From Apteryx mantelli (taxonomy: Eukaryota; Chordata; Aves; Apterygiformes; Apterygidae), in contig NC_089979.1 of assembly GCF_036417845.1 (NCBI RefSeq), forward strand, positions 118,639,415 to 118,703,414: a stretch of 64,000 nucleotides of DNA, read 5' to 3'. Shown here one piece after another: positions 10,464-22,300 of the stretch. Both the position numbers and the translations under genes were made by a program. Position 1 is the first letter of the stretch, and each line of letters opens with the position of its first letter. Under the pieces are notes generated by a model. It was not told the DNA's origin and did not search any database. It was given only the letters and a program-made list of their open reading frames with translations.

Positions 10464-11768
10464 GAACATTACAGGCTCAGAAGGAACTGCACAGACAGTA
10501 TTAAAATGTAATACAGCCAGTGGCAGAGGGAAAGGAGCTTCCCTGCAGTTCTCATCACATGACCCAAAGACTTCTTTAAAGCTGAAATGCAAACCTAAGA
10601 GGAAAACTGAGTGGAGCCCAGAAACAAGCACCGAATCTCCCAGTGAGTCAGCACTTGCCACTTTGCTCACAGCACTCCAGGATACACTGTGGTCCCAGGG
10701 GAGCCCTGGACCATCTTTTCTGGGATCTCTGGCAAGCCTGGAAGTACCAGTGCCATCCCTGAGGGCAATGGCTTTTATTTTCAGAAAATATGTTTAAAAT
10801 ACCTTTTTTCTCTTCTTAGACCCTCCAAATTAACATCAGAGAACTGTTGTACTTGGTGCTGTGTATCTATAAAACATCATAATGATGCCAGGAGAGGTCT
10901 TCTAAACTTTGGAAAACATAAATCACAATCTAGATAGGTGAGAATGACTGAGGCTTGGGAGAAAGAGGGTTCCCATCTACAGATGGAGAATCTGTGCACA
11001 GAATAAATTAACTGTACAAAATCACAGGGGAAGTTGAGGAAGCATAAAGGCATTAAACTCAGATGCTGAGAATGGAGGCAAAAGTGCCTCCATTTTCATA
11101 TGCTCTTTCTGCACCAAATGATCCCTCTTGCTTTGAACTCAAATCCATTATAAGCTGGTCTGTCTTCACTCTGATTTTATCAGGGCTATGTAAATAATGA
11201 TATTAGTAACATTTTTCATTTTGAGTTGCATGAAGCATTTCCTTTGATTCTCAAACAAAATTTTCCATTCTACTCTGGCATCTTCAGGCAAAACAGAGCA
11301 GTGGAAATGGAGACCAAATTCAAGCACAGACTTGAATCTCAGGTGTCCTTCAGTGATAGTCAAGCGCTCTTTCCCTGTTGCTCATGTCATATGAATTCAA
11401 ACAGTACTAACAGGAGAGGACAAGACCTACTCATCTGGGAATTCAGTACAGCGCTGCAATTAGGCACATCCCTGGCGCAGAGGGAGGTGCGCTCTGTCCT
11501 ACCCCTTTGCATGGAGCAGGGAACTGAGCCTGCTCTTCTAACCAGCTTTACTCCTTCAGTCTTAATGGTACAAAACAAGTGGGTCATGACTTTCTCTGTT
11601 TTGTGGCTGAGATCCCCTTGCAGTTCCTAGCTCAAGCCCTTTGCTGAATTTGACTGAAATCGATGGATAGTTTCTAATCCTTGAGTCAATCTTTCTTTTT
11701 GGAGGCAAATAAATTGTTTGTATAATTTTATTTTATTTTTTGCCAAGTTCTTGTTTTCACTTTAGTCC

Positions 11769-12592
11769 TGCAATTCAGTTTGTCGCACTGTCATGCTATG
11801 AAGGTTCGATAGCAACGACTGAGACAGTAATATAATAATAATAATAAATGTTTATTTCCTCACACAAGTTCTTGGATTCGTAACATCCATTAAAACAATG
11901 CGATTACTAATTTAGGAAGGATAACACTAAACCATCAGTTACTAATTTAGAAAGGATAACCTGAAACCGTCGATTACTGCGTTATTAATTGGAAGGACTG
12001 CTTATCCCTGCTTGAAAGCTTTCTTGTTCACTCTCCTAGTGAGAGGGCTCTCAACCTCGAGGAGTTACCTTAACCCAGCGTCCCAGGAAAAGGGGAGGGG
12101 GGGGAATACTCACAGTCCAGCCGGAGAGGATGGTCAGGTCACGTTCCCGTCCCTGCTCAAACTCTCCTAGCTGCCAAGCCTCTTTTTATACGGCTGGGGC
12201 TCTGGGCAAACACTGCTTTTGCTGACTTTTGCGAGTTTCACAATCACAGGACTGTCTGTTTGTCTGCTCGGGGGGACCCTGCTAGCGAGGCAAGACCACA
12301 ACACCTCCGTATTGCTTCTCCCCTCCCCGGGGGTCCGTGCAGATCCCAGGTGGCAGACTTCACTTCTCCAGTCTTGTTAATCATTCCGCAGCCTTGCGCA
12401 TATCAGTCCTTGCGCATATCGGTTGGTAGACGACTTTAGTCCTGTTAACTCCTCTGTTCAACAGCTTTGCGCACGTCAGCTCTTGTGCTATCAGTTCTTC
12501 TGCATATCAATTGACAAACTTCAGTCCTGTTAGCTCTTCACTCGCCCGTCAGAGCTCCAACTAGAGAAACCCTCCTAAATGGTCCCAGCACA
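11769..12592 (-). mobile_element. Solo ERV LTR, antisense, ERVL-like
   Basis: Read on the minus strand, this has LTR architecture: a U3 with imperfect repeats (around 12395-12540, sharing gcgcatatc/gcgcacgtc and cagtcctgtta motifs), a TATA box (TATAAAAA, 12190-12183), and an AATAAA signal (11856-11851) near the far end. The best TG...CA boundaries give 824 bp flanked by agtcc and agtcg, a 4/5 match to a 5-bp target duplication. That length is typical of ERVL, but the edges are tentative. TATA and polyadenylation signal are about 330 bp apart, implying a long R region. A donor-like ctgtgagt (12115-12108) lies about 75 bp past the TATA box. No primer-binding site or gag/pol flanks it, so it is a recombined solo LTR. 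Confidence 0.6.
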
Positions 12593-12597
12593 AGTCG

Positions 12598-13749
12598 CCC
12601 AAGCTGGCAGGCAAGTGCTGGGAGGTTTGCTACAGTGGAAGCGCGGCCACAGCCAGGCTTCAGCGATGTTCGCTGAGGTCTCCAGCTCATTTGGGGATCC
12701 GGGAGGTATTTACAAAAACACTACACTGCCTTCCCTTAAAGGCAAAGAGAGGCTTAGTCTGTAAAAGGGCCAAATGCTAAGAGCATGAACATGAGGGAAA
12801 GTGGTTCTTCCCAAAGTAAAGAATAATGTTAGCCTGAAGTGTTGTAAGAGCAGAAGCCTCTTATTACTCAGTGAGTGATCTGAAATATGGCAGACTTTTA
12901 TGTGCAAATGTGACTGACAAATCCAATCTTGATAATTGTTTAAGACAAATCAATTTATTTAACACTCGTAGCTTATGCTACAGCTTGACATTCTGTCAAT
13001 TGAATTTTGATGGGATTTTCATCACAGCTCCAAAGGGACAAAGTTGCATTTATTTGATAATCGTTATAAGGAAGACAAAGAACTTTCTGAAATCCACTTA
13101 GACTGTCATTTTTAAACTTATTTATATAAAATCGATTTGCCCGTTATTAGCAAACTGGGAACAATTTTATCGATTTATAACATGATTCTAGCTTCAATGT
13201 TGCTACAAGAAGCATGAAACCATTTTATCATTTCTGTCCACTAAAGGGACATCTGAAGATCGTAAATATCCACTTGCTTCATTCTTATCTAACATAGTTT
13301 AAGGAGTGTTGCTATTTGCTTTCTTCTGCCTAGAAACACTTGTTTTCCTGCTGCTGCTGTTGTTATTATTATTATTTGTTTATTATTATTATTATATGTT
13401 GTTGTTGTTGTTGTTGTTATTGTAGAGGTTAGAATCAAAAATGTCTGCCCACTTTGTCTTTAGAACTAGAGATAACAAATGGGTGAAATCAATCAAGGCT
13501 GCCCTCCAAAGGTAGTGCTTTCTTACTCTGGGCTGTGTTGTCTGCATTTTTTCTTTTTTCCCCCTCAGATTTTGTGCATCTGGTGAGTCAGCCATCCTGT
13601 AAACAGCCCAAAGATGCTTCACTGGGTATCTAGAATCTGAATTAATACTGAGAAAGCAACTGGCTGGGCAAGTGCCTAGCAATATCTTATCAGTATTCAG
13701 GAGCCGTGCCAAAACATAAAGAGGGAAAAAAACCCCGTCATCTGAGCAG
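12598..13749. other. AT-rich, enhancer-like non-coding sequence
   Basis: From about 12860 to 13300 the DNA is AT-rich but complex, not simple repeat. It carries octamer-like (tgcaaat), TGACA and ACAAAG (SOX/TCF-type) words and two ATCGAT sites. This is the texture of conserved developmental enhancers. A trinucleotide tract follows at 13350-13422. Conservation cannot be tested here. Confidence 0.35.
13350..13422. repeat. Compound (CTG/TTG/TTA)n microsatellite
   Basis: Short CTG, ATT/TTA and TTG trinucleotide blocks follow one another: a compound trinucleotide tract. Confidence 0.9.
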
Positions 13750-13990
13750 AGCGTGAGGGGGAAGTCGGAAAGGACAGGTCCGCAGTTGAGCTGGGGACTC
13801 TCTCGCTCTCAGGTTTTGGACCTTGAGCTCCTACGAGCTGAAGCCGCAGGCACGTGCCAGCTTCCCCGGCTGGAGGAGCAGGGAGTAGCCCACGCACCCC
13901 TCGCACTGTCCCCGCAGCCCACCCGAAAACCCCGGGTGCGACGGGAGAGCCAGCAGAGGCTGTGCGAGGCCTTGGCTTTGCACGGGTGCA
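13750..13990. promoter_or_regulatory. Small CpG-rich islet
   Basis: By hand count there are 17 CpG dinucleotides between 13751 and 13984, in GC-rich sequence. The rest of the window is strongly CpG-poor. The stretch is shorter than a classical CpG island but fits an alternative promoter, an orphan islet, or decayed GC-rich sequence. The 113-codon plus frame across it (13753-14094) is Arg/Leu/Ala-rich, as random GC-rich DNA would be, and is not called a gene. Confidence 0.4.
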
Positions 13991-14128
13991 GCAGGCTTGG
14001 TGCCTGGCTGTGTGAAAGCTGCTGGGCTCCTGCAGCTCCTGGCCTTGGTGCCAGAATTTACTCGGCTGAAAGCAGTTTTACCAGGAGAAGCTAGTGTGGG
14101 GTTCTTCCACCATTCATTGGCAACTCAC

Positions 14129-14184
14129 CTTTTTTTCTTTTTTATTTCTCCTCCACCTGTTGCTTGTTGGATGATAATGCAGTG
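14129..14184 (-). CDS. Weak splice-bounded open segment
   Basis: The acceptor tctttctgttaagccatgcag and the donor AAAAAG then gtgagttgcc bound a 56-bp open stretch reading HCIIIQQATGGGEIKKKK. The lysine run comes from a poly-A-like tract, so chance is the likelier explanation. Confidence 0.12.
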
Positions 14185-17100
14185 CTGCATGGCTTAACAG
14201 AAAGACCAGTGGTAAAGGTTTTAAGAGACATTAGCTGGCAGTAATCAAAGAAACAGCTAAGGCAGAGAGCAACATCAGCCATGCCAGCATGGCTCTCTGC
14301 TCTCCAACAGAGCAAAACTTTCAGGACATTGAGCATTAAGGTTAATTTATGGAGTCTGGCAACATAGCTGGTTTTCGTTAAGTTCGGGTTGCAAGATCTG
14401 TTGCCTGCAAGTGGTGAAGTCAGTGAGGAAGGCAGATTTTTGGTTTACAAAACCAAATTGTTGCACGGGCAGATATTGTACATGCACTAAAAGAAATCTG
14501 CCAAAAGACGCCTGGGGGCAAACCCAGCCTCTGTGTTTGTCTCTGTTTGCCTCCCCTGCTCCTCACATCCTGGGAGAGGAGCCAGCACACAGCACAGGGT
14601 GGCCCCAGCGCCCCACAGCCCTGGGGTCTTGCCAGCTTCCCATACTGGTTCCAGGGACCCCCGTTCTGGAGGGGAGCAGGAGCAAGAGGGGGGCCCTGGG
14701 CTGCGATTGCTCCCCCCGCACATCAGACCTTTACAAAATCCCCACAGACCTGCTCCTTCCATCCGAGTTGCTGCTGTGGCGCCTGGACATGCCATTTGGG
14801 AAGGGTGTCCGTGGTGCGAGATGCTTGCAGCTGTGTCCAGGGCCTGGCCATAGAAGAGGGAGATTGGCTGCCTGATTTCTGCTGCTTAGAGCCTCATTTG
14901 CAGAGTGCTCAGATTTAAACTGAACCATTAATCTGAGTAACTGACTTCACGGGATTGAATTTAAGAAGGAACAAAGATGAAATATTTCCTCCATGAAAAA
15001 CCACAGTGTTGTGTTTAAGTGCACTGCTGAATGCTGCTCTGACACCTGCCTTGAAATGACTCTGCTTTCTGAAATGGGAGATATCAAAACTCACAAGTAG
15101 ACAGAGTCCACAGCAGTTTAAAGATGTGTACTGGAGCAAAGAGTTGCACCATGACATATACTATGGTCAAAACCTTTTAAAAAGGAACCTGACAGGGTCG
15201 TCTTGGCTTTATTTGTGACTTCTCATCCTCAGCTATATTTCTACTAATATTTCAAGGCCTGCTTTTTAAACCTTGTGATTGTATAGCTTTGATAGGATAA
15301 CATTTAAATCAAATTAGTGTGACAGGGAGGGGTTATGAAACCTGTTTGCATAATTCAGTGGAATGTAAAGAATTGTGTATTTACTCATCTCCTCCCCCCC
15401 GGTGCTAAACTCATGCTCTTTCAAAAGACTCCCTTACTTATGCCAATTTACATGTCTTTGTAGTTTGCCTGTTATATTTGGTTGCCTCAGATTTTAATTG
15501 CCTTTCTCTGAGTTTGTAAAACTGCATTTGCGGTCACAGGTCAGTAGTTGTTATTATTACTCTTGCTGACGATAAATGAAAAGTTGTGCTTATTTCCTAT
15601 TAAAAAGGGGTTGTCTTCTCTTAAAAGTAGTTTGTGCTACAGCAGATGACAAGCAACCGTTACACATTTTATTTTAGGGAGGTGCAGACAGCCTTGGTTG
15701 AGTAATGAGGAGGGCTACAGTAAATTTTATCAGTGTTCATCATCTGCCTACACTGAAGGTGATGTATTGAAAGGTTTGCTAGTAGGATAGCTAATTACAG
15801 TTTTATCTTAAATGGCTGTGGTAGCAGAACAAAAGGGTGAACAGCTTAAAAGGAAAGACAGAAAAATCAGGGGTGGAGTGAGGGTGTATGTCATTGTTTA
15901 ATGGAAGTTTTGAAACAAGCTTTTTTGGTTTAAAACATCCCCGTTCTTGGTGGGCTCTCGAAGACACAGCCCTGCCCCAGGAAGAAATAACACTGAGATT
16001 GCTCAGACCCTCTGGGAAGTGAGCGGGAGGGAATAACATGGTGATGTGGAGGTTACTGAAGGGACAGGTTTTCTTCTGCGTATGCCTTGTCTTCAGGGTT
16101 TTCTGTTCTCCCAGGCTCCTCCACAAGAGGAAGGATAGCGTGTCTGCAGCCTCCTCCACCTTTGTTCCTTCTTGGTGGCCTGCTAGGCCCTCCTGCAAAC
16201 AGATAAAGTCCTCTGAAATATAGTGCTGATTTCTGATGGAGAGGAAGATGAGGTTTACAAAGCATTTTATGGCCAGGAAGTTTTGGGTTGCCTGAGAATG
16301 ACAAATGGTGTGTTGGGTGGCCAATCATTCTGATGTGGAGCTGTCTTTTGAGGTAGGCAGAGAGTGCTTGTGACACCCCGTTGGTAACACTTCTAAATTT
16401 TACCTCTGGACAGAATTCTAAAGTTTGGGGATTCAGACAAGTGTCTTGCGATATAGCAAGGCGTCTCTCTAGTAGTTTTCATGCATTTTGTGTAATCCTG
16501 GCTTTCCTCAAAACATCACTCATTCATACATATTCTTGAGAAGTGACTGACATGTTCCTTGAACTGGGAATACCCTGAAAGCTGCAGCTTTACAGTGAAA
16601 TACCGCTAAATGCAACTGTTGTATCATTGATTTTAAGAACAATGTCAGGTTCTTATCCTTTTCCTTATATAAATCATCCACATAGTGGAGGTATATGGAA
16701 TATCACATTATAAGGATAAAAAGAATGATGCCTGTAGAGAATCGACTACATTGACACACGATGCTGCTGTAGGTAATCTAATCTCAGTCTTCTCATGGGT
16801 GCTCGTGCTAAGAAAATAGAAAATGGATTTGGGTAGCCAGTTGACTATTAGTCTAATATGCCTGGAAGAATATGAATAGACAAGGAGGAAGCGTGGCTAT
16901 ATACGTCGGCTAGCCTTTCAATCGCACAGCTGCAGAAGTGCAGTTACCTATAATGAGCATCCCTAAGCAATGGCAAAACAATTCCAGCACTGCTGTTATG
17001 CTGGCTGTGTAGATCGTACAGCAACTGATTCTGTCCCCTTTGGGTGCTGCAGAAGGCTAATTGTTATTTAAACAAAATGAGACTACCAAAATGGTAGAAT

Positions 17101-17776
17101 TCTATTTTTGGTGTGGACTTTAACCAAGTAGCCCCAAACTATCTAAAAATGAATGTGGAAACTATCCTTTAATCAGAAACAGAAATAATTACCTGCAGGC
17201 ATCCCTGAATCTCTAAGGATTACTTACGGCCAGATTCTAATTTACAGGGACTTTTCACTGAAGTTGAATTAAAACCTTTAGGACAGCATTATTATAATGG
17301 AGCCAGTTATATCTGAACATGCCCATCTAGCTAAGTAATGAGATTGGGAGCATTGCCTCATTACAGAATAACCACCATACTCCATCTTTTCAGTGTTTCC
17401 TACTGATATAAATGACTTTATTTTGGAACAGGTTGGGAAGAAGCATTTGGGGTGAGGGGTGCATGGGATCCCAAGTGGACCATTTGATGCGCTTTGTCGA
17501 TGCTGATTGATTTCCAAACTATCTTCTTTTGTTATTTTGCACCTGGGGCCTCCTTTGTCCAGATAGCCTGTTTTCTTCTTGTTATTCATTATTATCTTCT
17601 TTCCTCTTTGATTATTTGATCACATTGATCCCTAACTTCTTCCTGACATTTCATGACATATTTATAGCAGTTACCCTGTATCATCCGTCAGATGTTCTTT
17701 TTCTAGAGCAAAAACTGTCATTTTTTCAGAATTTTTCCTACAAGGAGGAATGCTTGAGTTTTTCTCTCAGGTCTCT

Positions 17777-17812
17777 GCTTCTGATTTTGCTTCTGATCTT
17801 GCTTCTGATCTT
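17777..17812 (+). repeat. 12-bp tandem repeat, three copies
   Basis: Three copies of GCTTCTGATYTT in a row, a young minisatellite-like duplication. Confidence 0.85.
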
Positions 17813-19198
17813 TCGTTACCTGTTTGCAGGTAATAAGCTACTGTGCACTAATAAGAAGATGGCTGCAAATCACACTATTGACTCTTGAGGGTGACAGCCA
17901 TCAGAGCTTAGCTCTGGGGTCATTAGTACTCAATGAGATAGACCTGTTCAGGAATCGGAGCTGCTTTTAGGGACAAGCAACTGAAGCAAACAGCACTGGT
18001 ATGTAAATGGAGCGACCCCTACCTTGATCATCACAAGTGGAAGTCTGGACTCTTTCAATACCAAAGTGCAAAGTAAACCCCAGCAGGCTGTTTCAGGGGC
18101 TGTTGGTCACCAGTAGGCGACACTCTTTTCTCTCTAGCATTGTGTGTCAGCATATTCTTCTGCGAAGAAATAGTCCCAAGGACCTTCTTCTGCCTCCAGT
18201 TAATAGATCTCTGTCTTTTAAAAAAGCACGGATGCTAGTACTCTTGTCAAAGGCATGCTGAAGATTTTGTTTGGAAACCTTTGGCTCCCACTTATGGGGA
18301 GCATTTTGTTTTGTTTTGTTTTCCCTTGCCCTGATCTGAAGCAGATGAGAGTGGCTGCATTATTGTGAGCATTGATAAACAAGCTGTAATTGCTGGATTA
18401 TAGAGACTGGAGGAGTTGGAGAAGATATTTCAATGATGTTCCTCTAATGGAAGCAGAGCACCTGCAGTTGCTGGGATGGTGTGAGGTTCATTCTCAGAGC
18501 ACTTCTCCATTATTTATACCTCTGTTGAACTTTTGGATTGAAGAGCAAAGTGCTTGTTCTGACTTTGAAAATAGATTTTCCTCTAAATCTGAGCAAAAAC
18601 AATTATTCGGAACAAGAATTTAGCTTTACTGCTATGAAGTATTTATGCCAGTTACGGAAAAGGGAGCACCATGAGAAATGGCAAAGAGATACTCACTCAA
18701 CTGCAGATGTTCCATTTAATATTTACGGTAAAAAATCCTTTTTCTGAGCTTTTTAAAAGTTTAGGTTTGTTTTTCTCTAACACATTTTCTGCTTAGTGCA
18801 CTGTTGTTTATATGCAATAACATGTACTATAATGATTTCCCAGTGATGTGAAGATACTTATGGAATAACACAGACAGCTGATTTTGTTTATATGTTGCCC
18901 ATTGCTTTCCACTGGTTGTAGGGGTATGTGAGGAAGACCAGACCCTTCAGGCTAAAGTTAGCATTTCTGAATAACTTTCCTTGTGTCATTTTAACATATT
19001 CTTTAGGACATTCATGGATTCTATATTTCAAATCAGAGATTATCATTTTATTAATTTAGCTTTTGTTGTAATCTCCACATCTTTGCCTCAGGTCCCACAT
19101 CTCAACCTGTCCTACATTTCTGGATTTCATTACTGGGGTTCCTAAGTGAACCAATTTTCCTCTGGGGATTGATTTAATCATGATTTTGTTATATACCT

Positions 19199-19345
19199 AG
19201 GGTGTCCATCCCTGGAGATGCTCAAAATTCAACTGGACTTGACATGCTGAGCTACCTGCTCTAGTAGACCCTGCATTGAGCAGGGGGTTGGACTAGAGAC
19301 CCTTAGAGGTCCCTTCCTGCCTACCTTGCATCTGTGATTATGTGG
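19199..19345 (+). mobile_element. CR1 LINE 3' end fragment
   Basis: The stretch contains the hallmark CR1 tail: ccctggagatgctcaaa, then gagcagggggttggactaga and gaggtcccttcctgcctacc. It is 5'-truncated, as almost all avian CR1 copies are. The terminal octamer repeats have decayed to ctgtgattatg. Confidence 0.85.
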
Positions 19346-22300
19346 GGAAAAAAACATCCTGAGACAAGCTGGCAGTGCTCTCACACAAATCATTGCAAAG
19401 AAAACTAGCAACAGCAAAGCAAGCCCCAGATAGTCAGTGATACAGCATCTAAAATATGCAGGAAGATGATCTGTGTGCTGGTATGGTGCATGTAATTTAC
19501 TGACATTCATTTGAGTTAACTTTCATTGCTCAGTGGTGGCTTTGCTCCTTGTGAGTTATGCAGTCTCCCAAATTCTTGTAAAATCTTTTTGCCACATCAC
19601 AGTGTTCCATCTATGGCTTTTTCTTTGTGCTTGAGTCTATCTGTTATGCCCTTTGAGCACCAAAAGTAATCTTCTTGGCCAAGACAGATTCATGTCCTAA
19701 AAAGTAATCGCCTGCCCAATGACAAAAGCCACTTATTGGGGGCTGCTGCCAGCTTTCTAAGCAGGGTCATGTGCACTTATTTAGCCAGCTGCAGTCTGCT
19801 CCATAGTGAAAAAGATCCAGTTTCCCCCCTGTGTTGAGATCTCCTAGAAGTACTTCCTTCCTCCTTCCTCTTCTTCCTCTATTTTAAAAAGAAGGAATAT
19901 ATCGATCGTCTTCAGATATTTGAATTTGTTCTAAATTGCAGCAGCAGTTCTCTACCACCTGTTTCTTTTTGTCTTTAAAGATACTTCTCAAACCTACCTC
20001 ACTGCAATACAAATTGCAGTTTTCTTACCTGGACCCTCAGGAACCTCTTTCTGAATATGAACATTAGTGCAGCACTGCAAAGACGATATGCTTATGACTG
20101 AATGCTTTTCCCTCACACTTGAGCTAACAGTAGCTGGGAAATGACCATCATTTGGGGTTTCCTCAAATCAGGTGAGGCTATTCTGGTGCCGGGTGTTTTT
20201 TTCTTTTGTGTAGATTTTATTTTGGCAAGGTCCCTGTTTATTCCCCACCTACGTTTACTTCCTACTGCTGCGGCACATGGAGTGCAATGCTGCAGATACC
20301 CTGCAAGACTTGCAGCCTTACAACTGTCTGCCAGTGGGAGGTGGCAAGTTGGGAGAGCGTGGAAGTCATGGCAGCGAGAAGAACAGGAGGAGGAAGAGCA
20401 TGGTTAGCACCTTCCCTGCGAATATGCCAAACAGCTTGTGTTTCACCAACTTCTAACTCTGACCCCTTCCCTCACTGCCTGTAAAAGACTCCAAATTTAA
20501 TGCTCCTGCAAAAATCACTGCTTCTCAGGCTGTAGAAGTGACTTTCATTAGGCTACTCTGTCCCATATGCTTCCTGTCTCTGTTTTTTTTATTTTTTACT
20601 TTTTATTCTATGGAAGCATAGATGTGGTTTTGCAGCAGTGCCAATTCACAGAGCAAAGGATTTTTTCATAGTCCCTATGAACTCCAGCCACACCTGTATC
20701 CATGCACTTTAGGTCGGCTCTTGGTGCACTGAACTAAAACACAAAAAGCATAGGCATGTTTCTTCAGGAGTAGTAAAAAATTTCCTCAAATGTGTTTCAA
20801 AATGAGTAACTGCTTTTTTATTTATTTATTTTTTACCTGAAGGTTTTTCATCAAAACAGAAGCTCCTGTGTGCCTCCTTCTTTTCCTTTCCTTCATTAAA
20901 TCCAATATAAAAGGAGTAAGACTAGGTTGTTCTGTGGGCTTTTTTTTTTTTCCGTTCTCCTTCCTCTTCACTTTTCTCCTTCATGTTTTTCCCTTTGACC
21001 TTCTGAAGCTTTCCTAACTTTGGAGTCAGCAAAAGGAAATATGAGACAGTCTAGCTCTGTGCTTTGACTGGGATCTTGAACTGAGAGGAAAGGATGAAAA
21101 TCAGCAGGAAGAATGAAAGAGAAAAATAATTAAAGCCTGTCTGGATTCTGTTGCTGTATTTTTCACATTGAGAACACTGAAATGTTTTCTCTGGTACCTA
21201 GAGCTGCAGAGAAACCCTTATTTGCATTTCTTTAGTGAAGATGCAGATGTAATAAATATTAACCCACTATTGACTTCTTTGGAGTTGTTGAGAAGATTTA
21301 GTGTGATAAGGAGATGCATGACAAAGCCCAGGGCTCAAGTGTCCCTGGAGCTTTCAGTGGGCATCAAGGATTGCACTGAATATGTGAGAGTTGTCCTTTC
21401 CTTGTTTACTTGGCTAGAGGAAAGAAATGAAGTCTGGACCATTTTCCTTCTGAGAGGGGGAAGGATGCCCTCACTTTTTCAGGAAGAAATCTCTCCTCCC
21501 AAAGCAGGGACCTATTGTTCATCCTCACTGCAGGCTCTGGCTGTGGATGTAGGAGGTTCTCTCAGTGGGGCTGGTTTGGGGGTTACTGTGACTCAAGGAC
21601 CTTTTATGTCCTTTTTCCCTCCCCATGCCTCAGTGCCAGGAAGGTGTCTCCTGCTGCCTCCTCTTGGCTGAAGGCACCAGCCTCTGTTGCTCATCTGCCA
21701 AACTTCAAACAAACTCTTTTCCACTTTCTCCCATGCATCATACTGGAGAGCAGAGGGAAGAAGAAAAAAAAATCCGTGAAAATGACTACAAAGCCACCTT
21801 TTTAAAAATACTTCCAGAAGATCTCCCTTTGCCTTTGCAAACATCTTGATAACAGGAACTTGCTGGGAGGGGACTGGTGTGTGTTATGTGCCTCCTTGTT
21901 CCTTGAGCTGCCCGACTGTCCCTTTCTTGTCTCAAGCTTACATTGTAATGAGCTCTTTGGGGCAGGGGCAGGCTTTTTGCTGAGCATGAGGAGGCTGCTA
22001 TTCATCATGAGAGCTCAAAGGTGTTACAGCAGCATAGGCATTAATTATAAATAACAAGCAGTGACCTTCACCCCCAGAGTTGGGAGGTTTGTCAGCACTG
22101 GACACCGCAATGTAGAGATCTTTCAACACTGGTTTTCTTGGTAATTTCACTGTGCCATGCATCATTTACACCCACAAAAGTTATTTTTACCTCTCCATCT
22201 CTGTGGCATTTCATTAGCTTTTTATCTTTTTTACCTGAACCTTTCTGTGCGCTTCCTTCTTTAAATCTCCAACAACTGCACTATTGCTGCATGCTCACAG

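Larger units (their letters stand above)
6885..11763. other. Non-coding sequence
   Basis: Mostly featureless unique DNA. It holds an 8-bp-arm inverted repeat at 7303-7320, a 21-base A run at 8313-8333, a weak 32-bp splice-bounded segment on the minus strand at 7989-8020, and a perfect hairpin at 10441-10463. The frame at 10069-10431 is listed separately. Confidence 0.55.
13991..19198. other. Non-coding sequence
   Basis: Unique DNA. A GC-richer patch at about 14520-14830 yields several overlapping long frames in all phases, the sign of GC bias rather than coding. A 56-bp splice-bounded segment is at 14129-14184 (minus), a 12-bp tandem repeat at 17777-17812 and a short (TTTTG)n near 18305-18320. 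Nothing else is recognised. Confidence 0.5.

Noticed and set aside
14411..14928. Several long overlapping frames on both strands
   Set aside because: The patch is GC-rich, which removes stop codons in every frame; no splice or start support.
15803..16324. 173-codon minus frame
   Set aside because: Peptide is unlike known proteins, with a shadow frame overlapping it.
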